From: Viola odorata
Lineage: Eukaryota; Streptophyta; Magnoliopsida; Malpighiales; Violaceae
Length of the DNA: 64,000 bases
Direction of reading: 5' to 3'
Assembly: GCA_963691705.1 (NCBI GenBank)
Contig: OY829542.1
Location: forward strand, 20,632,579-20,696,578
Part shown: positions 52,777 to 63,436 of the stretch, piece after piece
Layout of the letters: each line of letters begins with the position of its first letter
How positions within the stretch are numbered: position 1 is the stretch's first letter
The notes under the pieces: model-generated
Databases searched by the model: none
The model's input: the letters and a program-made list of their open reading frames with translations, nothing else
What the model was told of the DNA's origin: nothing
Position numbers and translations under genes: made by a program

Positions 52777-53912
52777 AGGTTGTTGGTGGTGTAGGAGAGA
52801 ATGGTGCAGTGGTGTCATGGGAGACAAGGAGGCATCTTGCAGAAGAGACCAACTCTAACTCGTCTTTCATATTGGCTGCAAACAGAACTAGAAGGAAGAA
52901 CCCTCTTGACCAGTTTAACATCTACACCCAAGGATACAATATAAGCAATTTAGATTACTAGGCTGTGAGTTCTCTTTCATTTTTCTTTGAAATCTGTTTT
53001 TTATTTTTTTATTCATATCTTGTTTTTTCTCCCTTTTTTTGGTCGACAGTGATGCTTGAAATAAATAATACGATGGTAGTTTCTTGGATCTTTGATTATT
53101 ATATTGGATTCTAATTTTTAAATTAGTGCTCCCTGCTTATATATTTTTGGTATGAATTCTAGTTTTTAATGTGTTTTGAGCTGCTTACGTTAGGCATTCT
53201 TGTCTGCTTTCTTAAAATTATTCAGTTCCCCTGTATGGAAACTCATTCCCACACCTCATAAATGTTGTTGTTGTTTTTAATTGTCTCAGTTGTGTGCTGG
53301 ACCATTGTATTCATTTTTTACTTATCTATATGTTAATAATCGGTTGACTATTGCAGTCTGTGGGTTTTACGACAGCTCCTTTCTTCCTCATTGCTGGAGT
53401 TTGGTTTGTGCTCTTTGGATTATGCCTGGCCTTTATCTGTCTCTGTCGTTGCTGCTGTCTAAGAGAGTCTTATGGCTATTCCCGGACATGTTATGCCATT
53501 TCTCTCATTTTGCTCATATTATTCACCGTTGGTGCAATGTAACAATCGTAGTCCTTTTATCTATATTCCTATATCTGTTTAGACTTCAGACTTTTGACTA
53601 ATGGTCTACTTCAATTTGCATTTTCAGCGTTGGATATGTTATTCTGTATACTGGCCAAGGGAAATTTCACAGCATTACAACACACTCGCTGGAATATGTT
53701 GTGAATCAGGCAAATGTTACTGCTGAAAACCTCAGCAATGTGTCCGATTATCTTGCTGGAGCTAGAAACATTGGTGTGGGTTCAGTATTTCTTCCAGCTA
53801 GTTTGCAGAACAGCATTGACACAATTGAAACAAAAATCAACTCCTCTACCACGATTCTATCTGGACGTACTCAGAAGAATGCTAATGATATACATGATGG
53901 TTTGCATAGCGT
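52777..53912 (+). pseudogene. Fragment of a plant transmembrane (plasma-membrane fusion-like) protein gene, three exons
   Basis: Exon 1 is 52777-52964 (FILAANRTRRKNPLDQF, YTQGYNISN), exon 2 is 53357-53538 (APFFLIAGVWFVLFGLCLAF, then RCCC, a membrane segment), and exon 3 starts at 53628 (LYTGQGKFHSITT, NVSDYL, LPASLQ) and ends near 53912. Introns have GT/AG borders and are kept, so capture was at the DNA level. The layout matches the Arabidopsis At2g12400-like family known to me. TAG at 52959-52961 replaces the Trp expected in the HYW-like motif, the N-terminal signal peptide exon and all later exons are missing. A dead fragment inside a PIF-like element. Confidence 0.65.
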
Positions 53913-53919
53913 GTTAGTG

Positions 53920-54700
53920 AAATCTCATAATCCTTGTTCTATCTTTCTTACTTTTGGTGTCTATTTTCCCATGGCATTTATTTTCTAATTTTTCATTGCA
54001 GTTGCTTAATAGGTAATTGTAGTTTTTATATATGTAATGACGGGTTTGATTTTAAATGTATCCAACTCATGTTATTTTACCTTATGTTTGAACTTCCGGA
54101 TTGTATATGTTTCCTATGATATGGATATTTTTTTGAACGATTAGTTCTATGAAGTAATTTTCATTTTTAATGTGTTTGCTCCTTTAAGTAATTGCTTAAT
54201 TCCCCATGTGCTAATTGTTTTATTTTAGTTATTGTTGATGACAAAGGTGGAGAAGTATGTATATGTGTATATGTAAATTATATTGAAGGAGTTAATTTTC
54301 AAACTTTGTCATACTCCACGCAAATTAATTAAATTAAGAATGATTGGTTGATAATCATTAAGAGTAGTTTAATTAATAATTATACAATAATTATAATCTA
54401 ACAATTTGTTTTGATTACTTTAAAAAAAACAAAATATGTAAGTTATTCATGTAATTCCAAATATGTTTTATTTTTCTATTATATTAGATAAATATCTTTT
54501 ATTTATTTATGGTATTAAAAACTCAAATTTTTTATGGTATTAATAAATTTTAATTTATTTATGATTTAAATAAGTTTAATTTATTTATGATATTAGATAA
54601 ATATTTGGTAGATGTTAGATTATAAATAAATTGATTAAAAATATATATAAAGATATTTAAAAAGTTAATTATAATACTTGAAATAAATTATGCCCTTTAT
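53920..54700. other. AT-rich interior of the PIF-like element
   Basis: No coding signal. Runs of TTTATTTATG and ATTAATTA dominate, similar in style to 60350-61080 of the other PIF-like element. Confidence 0.4.
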
Positions 54701-54886
54701 GGTCATTTTACATCCAAACCATAGTTTTGGAAAACTGTTTTACCAAACACCTCAGGTATCCCACTGAACTTTTAAATTTTTTTACCAAACAACACACTCC
54801 GTTTTCCAGAAGTCGTTTTCCCACTGAACTTTTCCCCAGTGACCATTTCCAGCCTGAACTGGAACACCAAACAGACCCTAAATCTC

Positions 54887-54950
54887 TTTTTAATTTTTTT
54901 GAGCCATCGTTTCCTCATTTCCCAAATCCCCTGCATTTCAAAATCCCTAA
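54887..54950 (+). repeat. Second copy of a segment flanking the PIF-like element
   Basis: TTTTTGAGCC and CCCAAATCCCCTGCATTTCA, ending AAAATCCCTAA, occur both directly left of the PIF-like element (51540-51597) and here on its right. The segment was therefore duplicated before or during insertion. Confidence 0.75.
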
Positions 54951-55594
54951 ATTGACATCACCTTCAATCCCTTTCCCTCCTCAGCTCTGCAGCACAAGCC
55001 CATCGTTTCCTCATTTCCTAAATCCCCAACTCTGCAGCACGAGCCCATCGTTTCCTCAGCTCTGCAGCACAGGTTCGTCCTCTTTTTCCTTTATCTTCAA
55101 TCTTCATTCACTGCATTCACTGCATTTAATGGATCACCATCAATTAATCCCATCATCAATGTCGCTTTGCCAACCAACCAGACCTGCAATTCACAATAAA
55201 ATATCGATTCTCTAAGCCCATCGTACCCTACACCCTTAATGCAAAACGTCTCCAATTTTTTCAATTCCTAGTTGTTGTAGTGTTTGTGTTCTTGGTATAT
55301 TAGAAGATGGATGTTGGGTTTGTGCAGGGATGGATCCTAGTGCTGAAATGGTGTCTAATTGTTGAAATGGTGTCTGATTCTAGTGCAGCTATTAGCGCAG
55401 TTTTGGTCATTTTTTTCTGTTTTGTGCACGAATAAGTAAATGAGAAAATATGAGTTGAGGGAATAGTATGTTTTAGTTGGTCAACTGTAGTTTCAGGCTT
55501 AATGCATTTGAGTTGTGATTTGTGAGGCTTTGTAAGCGTCCATGTAATTGTTTACTGTAATGTGATTTTGATGTTATGTTTGTGGTTCATATAG

Positions 55595-56600
55595 GATCAA
55601 TTGAGGAGTGAAATAGCAGTAGAGATAACGAAATTAGGGCGTGTTTCTATGATAGATCTTACGGACATTATCGGGGTTGATTTTTACCATGTTGAGAAGC
55701 AAGCTCAATGCGTGGTTTCTGATGCTCGAATTGGAACTCTAGTAATCTTCTTATTTTTAAGCTCAATGTTCTCTTTATTTTTTTGAACTGGATGAGATTG
55801 AAAGAGAGATGATATGAGTTGCGTTGGTTTTTATTTAGGTGAAAGGTAGGCTTAAAGGTGGTCAATTGTATACGCCAACTTATGTTGCTCGTGTTAGTGC
55901 CATGGTTCGTGGGGCTGCAAGAGGTATTACTGTTCCAATGAATCTGTCGGCTCTGTGGGCTACATTGCAGCATCTGTTGCAGGAAATGAATAGAGCCACT
56001 GGTGTGACTACTAAAAGTTCATTTTTTCAATCCCAGTTTAATGGTGTGGTGAAGGATAGAGTGGTTCTCGGATCATTTCGTGCAGGAGTTCATTGGACTC
56101 CAATGGTACGCTATTAAAGTGTTATTTCTGGGTACTGTTTTCTGCTGAATGCGCTAAGGTCTTTCTGTGAAGAAATTAGCTGATTCAGCCTTCTGTTATT
56201 TTTGACCTCTTCATCAGTCATGTAAAGCTTTGAACGAAAAGAAAGTATTTTCCATCGTATGATACCTCTGATTGTACTAAACAGATAACCTTAATATGCA
56301 TATGCTTGTAACGAGTCTTGGAATTGCATTGTCATATCCATTAGTTGTTGTATACATTGCATTTACTTGATATATATAGTTGGTGGCACTATAAACATAT
56401 AAAATCTCATCTGTGTCATCTGTAGTTTTCTGTAGTTTGTAATGTATCAATTGAAGTATAAGAAGATATGAAGTTTCGAACATGATCGTGTTCAGGTCAC
56501 AATAGATTCCAAGTATTCATTCTTACATTACATTCTTTTCTTTTTTCAATAGGTGTTTGCCATTGCTCAAAGGGGGTGTGTAGACTCTTTCTTTTCACAG
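55595..56600 (+). pseudogene. UFL1: UFL1 (E3 UFM1-protein ligase 1) fragment, three exons
   Basis: Exon a 55595-55741 (DQLRSEIAVEITKLGRVSMI, GVDFYHVEKQAQ), exon b 55839-56105 (GRLKGGQLYTPTYVARV, NLSALWATLQHLLQEM, SFFQSQFNG, RAGVHWTP) and exon c 56553-56600 (ECVDSFFSQ-like GCVDSFFSQ), with GT/AG introns in frame. This is the N-terminal region of UFL1, the ligase that attaches UFM1 at the endoplasmic reticulum. Within exon a, VVSDA runs straight into RIGTL, so about 60 residues present in intact UFL1 are missing. The first exon and all downstream exons are absent too. The fragment stops near the right end of the hAT-like element. Sequence is well kept, so capture may be fairly recent. Not a functional ligase. 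Confidence 0.85.
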
Positions 56601-56721
56601 GTTTGGCGCCCAATTCATCTAGCTGTATCTGGTTTTGTTTCATCTAACATCGCTTGCCTTCCCTTTAAAATACTTTTTAAAGAAATGCCCCCCCTGAAAA
56701 TAATTCCTGGACCCGTCCCTG

Positions 56722-57196
56722 GTGGTCAAAACCTATGCATACTTGGTAACGAAAATGCCAACCCTTTTATCATGTAGATGTACATATATTATTTTCATGT
56801 GATTCAAACATCAAACTCAATCATAAAAAGTTACTAAAAGGCATTTCCAACAACAAAAGTTAATTGGACAAAACTTTTTAGGAGCGACATAATATATGAT
56901 ACTAGTTTCACATTATTCAATACTTCCAGTTTAGGTAGTAATAGGCGGATGCTACTCACATAGAATTCATATTTTATTTTATTTTTTTTAAATGGTATGG
57001 TGACATTGATAAACAATAATATTATACTAATGAATTTTATAGCACAAAAACTTAAATATGAGACGATCAAAACATTATGTTGAATCATAGGAATTGGCTC
57101 TATGAGCACAACACATTGACCTTATATTTTAGTTCCACATGGAAAGATAATGTTTCAATATTTCTAGTGTACCTTGTACAATGCTAGGTAAACAAG
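56722..57196. other. Right part of duplication copy B
   Basis: Continues the 50645-51365 sequence after the hAT-like element and aligns with 26079-26575. Non-coding. Confidence 0.7.
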
Positions 57197-57509
57197 TAAG
57201 TGCTTGTTTGGCATTCTAGTTTGGTGCCAGAAAGTTGGTTTTCAAAACCAAAATGCCAAAAAAAAGTGTTTGGTAACACCATTTCAAACTGGGCTTCTTG
57301 AGTAAATTGCTACAGTGGCCAAACCAAAGGAAATCTCGTTTGCGGGGTGGAGGGCACTAAACAATAGTGGACAAAAATATTATGTAAGTTCACCTTATTT
57401 ACAAAAATACCAGGTATAAAAACTCAAACGCTTCCTTCTCACCTCGCTCGAGTTGCAGTTCTCATCTCATCCATCTTCAAAATAAACCCTAGTTACCAAA
57501 TCGCTCTGT

Positions 57510-57718
57510 CCTCTAGCTACCCGCACCGTTGCTTCTCCTAAGACGTTCCAAAGGATAGTAACCACCTTGATTGGCTCCAAAAGCAGAGTCCCACAGTCCG
57601 CAACTTCCTTCCCGCTGCTTCACAATTCTTCTTAGAAATTACAAGAAACCAGCCCACTGATAATAGCCTCCTGAGTGTCCTTGATTCTGAAATTGAGTGT
57701 GCTGAAGAACCCAAAGAG
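57510..57718 (+). pseudogene. p32/MAM33-like mitochondrial protein, first-exon fragment
   Basis: The frame with ATRTVASPKTFQRIVTTLIG resembles the targeting-peptide region of the plant mitochondrial glycoprotein family. After a one-base shift near 57626-57634 the other frame gives NSLLSVLDSEIECAEEPKE, close to the family's conserved SEIxCAEE start of the mature protein. A GT donor follows at 57719. The start codon is not seen, and later exons are absent. The identification rests on my memory of the family's N-terminus, so it is moderate. Another captured host exon in a PIF-like element. Confidence 0.45.
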
Positions 57719-58099
57719 GTCAACTCACTTTACATTTTGTTTGTTTTTTTCATTTTGCATGGTGTGTATATGTTGATTAGCTTATTGTCTGTATAATCTC
57801 TGTTTAGGCTAGTTTTAGAGAAATTGAGTGGGTTTTCAGGCAAGAAACGTCGGACCAAGTACATGGATTGGGGTTTGTTGTAGTGTTCCAGTCTTTGAGG
57901 TTGTTGGATGGGTCGGATGAGGTTTTGAATTGGAGGAGTGGGTCTAAAAATCTGGGTATTCTGGGTTTGAAAAAGCATAGAGGAAGAAGGGGAAGGAAAG
58001 GAGAAGGAGGGAAAGTGAGAAATTTGAGAGTTGTTTTGCTGCCATTATTGAATTTTTTTGGAGAAGGAGAGACTGGTTTCTATGAAGTGGAGTGAAGTG

Positions 58100-60180
58100 T
58101 GGGTTACTGGGTTTTACATGTCATGTGTAGGGGAAGGGTAAGGGCTGCAATTAACTGTGAGCATGAAATTAAGTTCCATATGAACATGCTTAGTTTGTTG
58201 GATACTTGGTCTTATTCCACAGAGCAAGATTCTTTCTGGTTTGTGTTGCTGTTAGGACAAATTTTTAGATGATATTAGTATTTATGATGTACAGATTTTT
58301 GTTATCCCTTTATAATTTATGCATGTACTTTATTGGATTTTTAGCTGACACTTCAATAAAATTGAATGCCTAGTTTTGAGTTTAAAGAGGATTTATTCTT
58401 TCATTTACCTTTTTATATGGAGACAGATTTACATTGCATTCTAGGATTTCAATATCTTCACTCCAAAACGATAGTTCTTGGTCATTGTTGTTTATGTCTT
58501 GAGCCTTTAGGATGTTTTCTACAATTAACAGAGTCTACAATTTAATACTCATATGGCTAATGATATTCAAGTACATGTTTTAAATGGTGGTTTTTATCTG
58601 CCTTAGTATGCCCAGTGTTAGATACCCAGTTGTTTTCCTGAAAATTCTTATTGACCTCAAAAAGACACTTTGCATGGATATGTGGCCTTCCACGCTTGGT
58701 TGAATCTTGAATGGTTTTGGTTTGGAGTTGATGTGTTATTGCAGTGGTTAAGCTTAGTTTGACTAGGTTAATCCTGTTCATTTTGGCTGTCTTTTTTTCT
58801 TCTCCCCCTCTTGTTAAGATGTATCCTTATGTGGTTGCTTAATGCTTCAGAAAAAAATAGAAATTATAAGAGACAAGCATACAAATTTGTCCCAATGCTA
58901 GCAAGAATTCTTAGAAAGATCACTCTTGAATCTACACTCGTATAATGCATTTTTTTTTCAGCCTGTAGAGTTTTCTGCATATCTTTGAAAGAATTACGGA
59001 CTAAAGTTGAAGTATTTTATGGGTTCTTGTAGATCCTAGAAACAGTATTTTAAATGTACTTTTGATGCATAAACTGGACTTTAAAGTTTGCAGTTTGAGG
59101 TGAAGCTTCTTGAGTTTGCTTAGTTTTTTACTTTTTACTTCTCTTTGAAGAACTCAAGTAGAATCCTTATTTGTTGTTGTGGTTTTGTACTGTACAAAAG
59201 GTGCAGTCTACTGTCTTTTCTTTACCTATCTATTATATGCCGTTAACTGCATTTCAAGCTTGTATGGTTGCTTTTTTACATGTTAATTGTGGCAGTGATT
59301 TCTTACTTTCTCTAGTATTGTGAGTGTATCCTATATTATGATCTTTTGATAAGATTTATGCAAAACTATCATCTTACTGCATCTTCATAACACTGTGTCA
59401 TGGAGTAAATCTCAAATCTGATAATTGGGTTTGCAATGACTTATTAATATGCTTATCTATGTCCTGCTGGTTCTTTTGATTCCTTATCTAATGTAGAAAT
59501 CTTCTTGCGAGTTGAGTCCACTTCCACTATTTTGATCTTGGTTTCCTATGGGAAAAACTCCTTCAGGCAATTCTAATTTGTGTCTGTACTTGTGTTGATT
59601 CTGCACTTTGACGCCAGACTTTGCGGTTTCATTTTTGTTTTATTTTCTTGCACTTGCTTGCAGTTGATGGTTCTTTTTTATTGAAGCACTGAAAGTAGTT
59701 TACTGTGCTTGTTTATCTTATGCTGCCATGTGGTTTTCTTTTTCTACTTCCAAACTTGCATACCCATATATGTATCATGAGTTGTATTACTGCTGCCAAT
59801 AGCTTGGTTGGGCCTTCTTCCTGTCTCTCTAGCCAAAAACCCACAACTTGCTTTCCTGTGAGTATGCTTGCATCTATTCTCTTTATCTATTCTTTTTGTA
59901 TTTCATGTTTAACATCTGCTAATTATTTGTTTATACTATTTACTTAAGAATGGTTAAGTTGTGATTATATATATATTTGAATTACTTTACGTCTCATTTA
60001 AAAAATAATTGGTTCCTTAAATTGAAATAGAATAACCATAAGTCTTCTATAGTTTGTGTAGTAGAAGTTGTATATTGTAAAGGATAAGACATGGAAATTC
60101 GTATCCAGATTGATTGTTGCTAATTTAGTTGAGGATTTTTGGATACAGTTTTGTTTCCTTTTTTTTAGACACAGAATAAT
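58100..60180. other. AT/T-rich intron-like interior of the PIF-like element
   Basis: No supported exon over about 2 kb. Composition and long T-runs resemble plant introns. 57868-58095 is open but has no recognisable similarity. Confidence 0.4.
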
Positions 60181-60212
60181 TTATACATGCATTGTAATTT
60201 TTTTTCCAGAGA

Positions 60213-60328
60213 TGGATACAGGACATATGGGTGAAGGAAGTATGCAAAGTGAAAGAAATATTAGTGAAATGTTACCTATGACTGTAATTCGAAACTCAAT
60301 AGCTAATAGTTTAATTATGAATATGTAA
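60213..60328 (+). pseudogene. Possible last exon of a PIF/Harbinger transposase-type protein
   Basis: Follows a T-rich acceptor (TTTTTTTTCCAG). It encodes EMDTGHMGEG and ends near VIRNSIANSLIMNM, which recalls the RDxIANxLW-like end of plant Harbinger nucleases. Only about 38 codons, so weak. Confidence 0.25.
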
Positions 60329-61230
60329 TTGTGATTTATATATGTAAAACTTGTTGACCGAAGGGGTATTTTAATCCTATTTTGATGTTCATATTACCTC
60401 AAGATAAATTGTCAAAAAACATTACGCATATATATATGATACTTGTATTATTTAATAAACAATTCTTTACATTTTCTTTAGGTTACCATTAATTTTTTTG
60501 TTAATTAAAATATTTATAAGTTGACGATTTATCACAAAAAAATGTAACAAACTCACTAAAAAAATGTGATTATTCATCAATTTTTTTATTTATTATATGT
60601 GCCATTACATATTTTAAAAATATTGTACATTTTGATAAATCTAAAATAGAAATACCAATTATATCATTTAATATAAGATTGGATATCAATTAGTCAGTGA
60701 CAATACCAAAATAAAAAATAAGATCCTAATATTTAAATATTTAGTAGAGTATTTTAATAATTGAACCATATGGTAAATATTGTAATGTTACTTACCAACT
60801 TTTATGTTTATTTGAATAATATGATGGAGTCAAAGTAGAAATTCATATGTTACATTAATTTCTTAAAAAATTAAAAAAATATTATTGATGTATTTGCATA
60901 AAAAAATAACTCAATAGGTAATAGATTAATGATGAATTGATAATTGTGATTTTATATATGTAAAATTTTAAAATAGTGCTCAATATTTAACTTTATTTAA
61001 TAAAATGTTAATTATTTGTTTAAAGAAATAAATTGATTTAAATAATCTATATATATACTAAAAAATATTAATTTTAATGCTTGAAACAAATTGTGTCCTT
61101 TATAGTTATTTTACATTCCAACCATAATTTTAACCACAGTTGTTATCAAACACCAAAAACAACTTTTGGTAGCTCACAACACTTTTAAAAAATATTTACC
61201 AAACAGCATACTCCTTTCTCCAGAAGTTAT

Positions 61231-62170
61231 TGATGATTAGTCAATGAATGGACTAGAGGGGGGGTGAATAGTCCCTTCTAAAAACTTCAAACTTTCTCAG
61301 AAAGAAAGCTTCAAAAGAACTCCCAAAATGACACAAGACAAGATTGAAATCGTTGAGGACAGCTTGTGTAAAGAGTGTTTTGATTTTTGGAGTTTGTAAA
61401 ATGGAATTTTTATGAATGAGCTTTCTCAAATGTTCTCTTGTTGTTCTATATGTTCAACCTTACTATCTAACTCATCTATGATGAGTATATATAGTGTTTG
61501 ACAGAGGGAAGTCCGGACAAGAGAGTATGGGTACAAGAATGACCGTTTTAAGTGGACAAAGTGACTGTTGGAACTTGTCTGCTTCTAAACGTGATCACGG
61601 TTAGGAGTAACCGTGATTACGGTTAGGACGAGCTCCTCAAGCCTTTTAAAAAAACTAGCCGTTAGACTGACGTGATTCACGTTTAGGTCTAACCGTGATC
61701 ACGGTTGCTTAACCGTGATCACGTTAAACCCCTTAACGTGATTCACGTTACTCTCGGATGTAAAAATCGACTTTGATATCCTTAACCGTGATTCACGGTA
61801 AGGCTTACCGTGATCACGGTTAGCTGAAATTGCAAACCGTGATTCACGTTTGGCCATAACCGTGATTCACGTTTAAGGTCTGATTTGAAATCCTTAAAAC
61901 GTTTTTCAAAACTTGTTTGACACAAAACCTTTTGACCCTTAATCTCTGAGGTATTTGAACACAAACCAAGTGTTAAAATAATACATACTTACATATAAAT
62001 TCGATCCTAAATAACACTTGATCTTGAGCTTGCGATATTCTTGATTCGTTGCTTCCATTTAATGTTCGTCGCAAACTACACACATTCACACTTAAAATCC
62101 AATTAGCTATCTAATTAATTTACGAGTCTTGACATCATCAAAATAGGTTCGAATACCCTTTGGGCTAACA
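61231..62170 (-). mobile_element. 3' LTR of a SIRE/Maximus-like copia element
   Basis: 940 bp. On the minus strand it begins TGTTAGCCCAAAGGG, directly after the purine tract AAAAAGGGGGAGAT, and ends ACTAATCATCA. It contains ten CGTGATCACG-like palindromes (61585-61870). The adjacent GTTAT (61226-61230) is the predicted TSD. The other end is outside the window. Confidence 0.82.
61585..61870. repeat. Array of ten AACCGTGATCACGGTT-like palindromes in the LTR
   Basis: Ten occurrences of ACCGTGAT(T)CACGGT or close variants, spaced 10-40 bp, several exactly self-complementary. Confidence 0.88.
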
Positions 62171-62186
62171 ATCTCCCCCTTTTTGA
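62171..62186 (-). promoter_or_regulatory. Polypurine tract of the SIRE-like copia
   Basis: AAAAAGGGGGAGAT on the minus strand, abutting the LTR. Similar tracts recur at about 62263, 62330, 62482, 62505, 62708 and 62817. Confidence 0.8.
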
Positions 62187-63436
62187 TGATGACAACCATA
62201 AATTAACTAAACCACAATAAGCACATAATTTTAAGGTGAAATGTGAAATAGGTGAGTTTTAGAAAATACTCCCCCTATATCTTTGCCATAAAAGCTTCCC
62301 TTACGAAATGCATAAAGAGCATTAATGCTCCCCCTACATAAAACGTTAGATTGCACAAAAAACATGACAAAGAATAAACAAGCTACCAATTGATAAAAAC
62401 AGATTTGCTATCAATTCCAACCAAGCTTGCACAAAAGCAAACCAATAAAAACAAAATGCTACCTATAACACCTAAAACTTTTCCCCCTTTCTATATACTT
62501 CTCCCCCTTTGTCATCAACAAAAAGAGAAAAGAACCAAACCAAATAGGAGAATTTAAAGTGAACTACACAAACTAGTTAAGATCATAGAGAGTGCCACAC
62601 ATTTGATACTCCATCAAAATAAGTTGCAATTAATCACATGAATAAATACATCAAGTAAATAATCACAACAAAAAAAACAAATAAACCTTAGAGAAATATA
62701 ACACATTTCTCCCCCTTACTCTTTGCAAAAAAATTATATTAGGAGCTCAAAGAAGCATAGCAAAGAACCAAATAGGCAACCAATTATAATTACTCCTAAA
62801 AGATTTCCCAATTATATCTCCCCTTTTGTCAACAAAAAGGGTGAATAAGATAAGGAATGTCAATGAAGATCATATGAAGAGTAATAAAGGAGCAAGCCAA
62901 GATCAAATCCAAAAATACTTTAACAAGTATAAAGATCAAACAATTATCCAATCCAAATAGTATCAAGATAGAGATAAGAAGAGGATAATCGAAAGCTTAC
63001 TCAAATGGTTAAAAGAGATGATCATTAAAGGATGAAACAATAATTGAACTCATTTACAATGCATTCCTCTAATGTTCAATCAAATCAACAAATGTAGCAG
63101 CACATCATACCAAATATTTCTAAAAAATTTAACACATGTATTGCATCAACAAATCATCTCATAAGCATAATTTTAAAAAAAAGTTTTTAGGAATACCGGT
63201 TGCGATTACTCAACATATAGCATATGTCATTCCGCGAAAATGGCTTCCATATGTGCAACCGAGGCAATCATCAAAATTAAAGCCTACTTGTCGGTTTTCC
63301 CTTGGGCTACCAATCAAGTAAAATTCCAAATGTTGCCAAAAGGGTGAGCTTTGATTCATCACCCAAACTTGTGCCATGAACACCCTAAATATATTTCATT
63401 TATCTTCAAGGGTTTCCGGCACTCCTGCAAAACAAA
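62187..63436. other. Non-coding 3' region of the SIRE-like copia
   Basis: About 1.25 kb between the end of the gag-like frame and the LTR, with no protease, RT, RNase H or integrase motif. It holds several extra CTCCCCCTTT tracts. Pol has been lost. Confidence 0.65.

Larger units (their letters stand above)
51598..54878. mobile_element. PIF/Harbinger-like element carrying host exons (3.28 kb)
   Basis: TAA at 51595-51597 and 54879-54881. The ends are GTGGTTGTTTGGGAGT and, reversed, GGGTCTGTTTGGTGTT, continuing with GTTTCAG/GTTCAG. The subterminal right-end words match the MITE at 19304-19818. It is nested inside the hAT-like element and contains a proline-rich segment and three exons of a transmembrane protein gene. 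Confidence 0.75.
51366..56721. mobile_element. hAT-like element carrying UFL1 exons (5.36 kb, with nested PIF)
   Basis: 8-bp TSD GTGGTCAA at 51358-51365 and 56722-56729. The ends are CAGGGACAGATCCAG and, reversed, CAGGGACGGGTCCAG. The unfilled site is present in the related sequence at 26079-26086. The inside holds a tRNA-Trp relic, exons of UFL1 and a nested PIF-like element. No hAT transposase is seen, so it is non-autonomous. Confidence 0.88.
57200..61230. mobile_element. PIF/Harbinger-like element, right end cut off by a copia LTR
   Basis: Left TAA at 57197-57199, then GTGCTTGTTTGGCATTCT. The right part (61130-61230) matches the subterminal right end of the MITE at 19304-19818 (CACTTTTAAAAAAT, TTTACCAAACAGCA). 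It stops about 60 bp short of the expected end, at the LTR that starts at 61231. It holds a p32-like exon and a possible transposase remnant. Confidence 0.65.

Noticed and set aside
54727..55215. Plus-strand frame of 162 codons with Phe/Pro/Ser-rich composition
   Set aside because: It crosses the PIF-like element's right end and the flanking duplication, so it cannot be one gene. Its composition is that of CT-rich leader sequence.
61585..61870. Possible CRISPR-like array (regular palindromic repeats)
   Set aside because: The genome is a plant, spacers are short and irregular, repeats vary, and the array lies inside an LTR.
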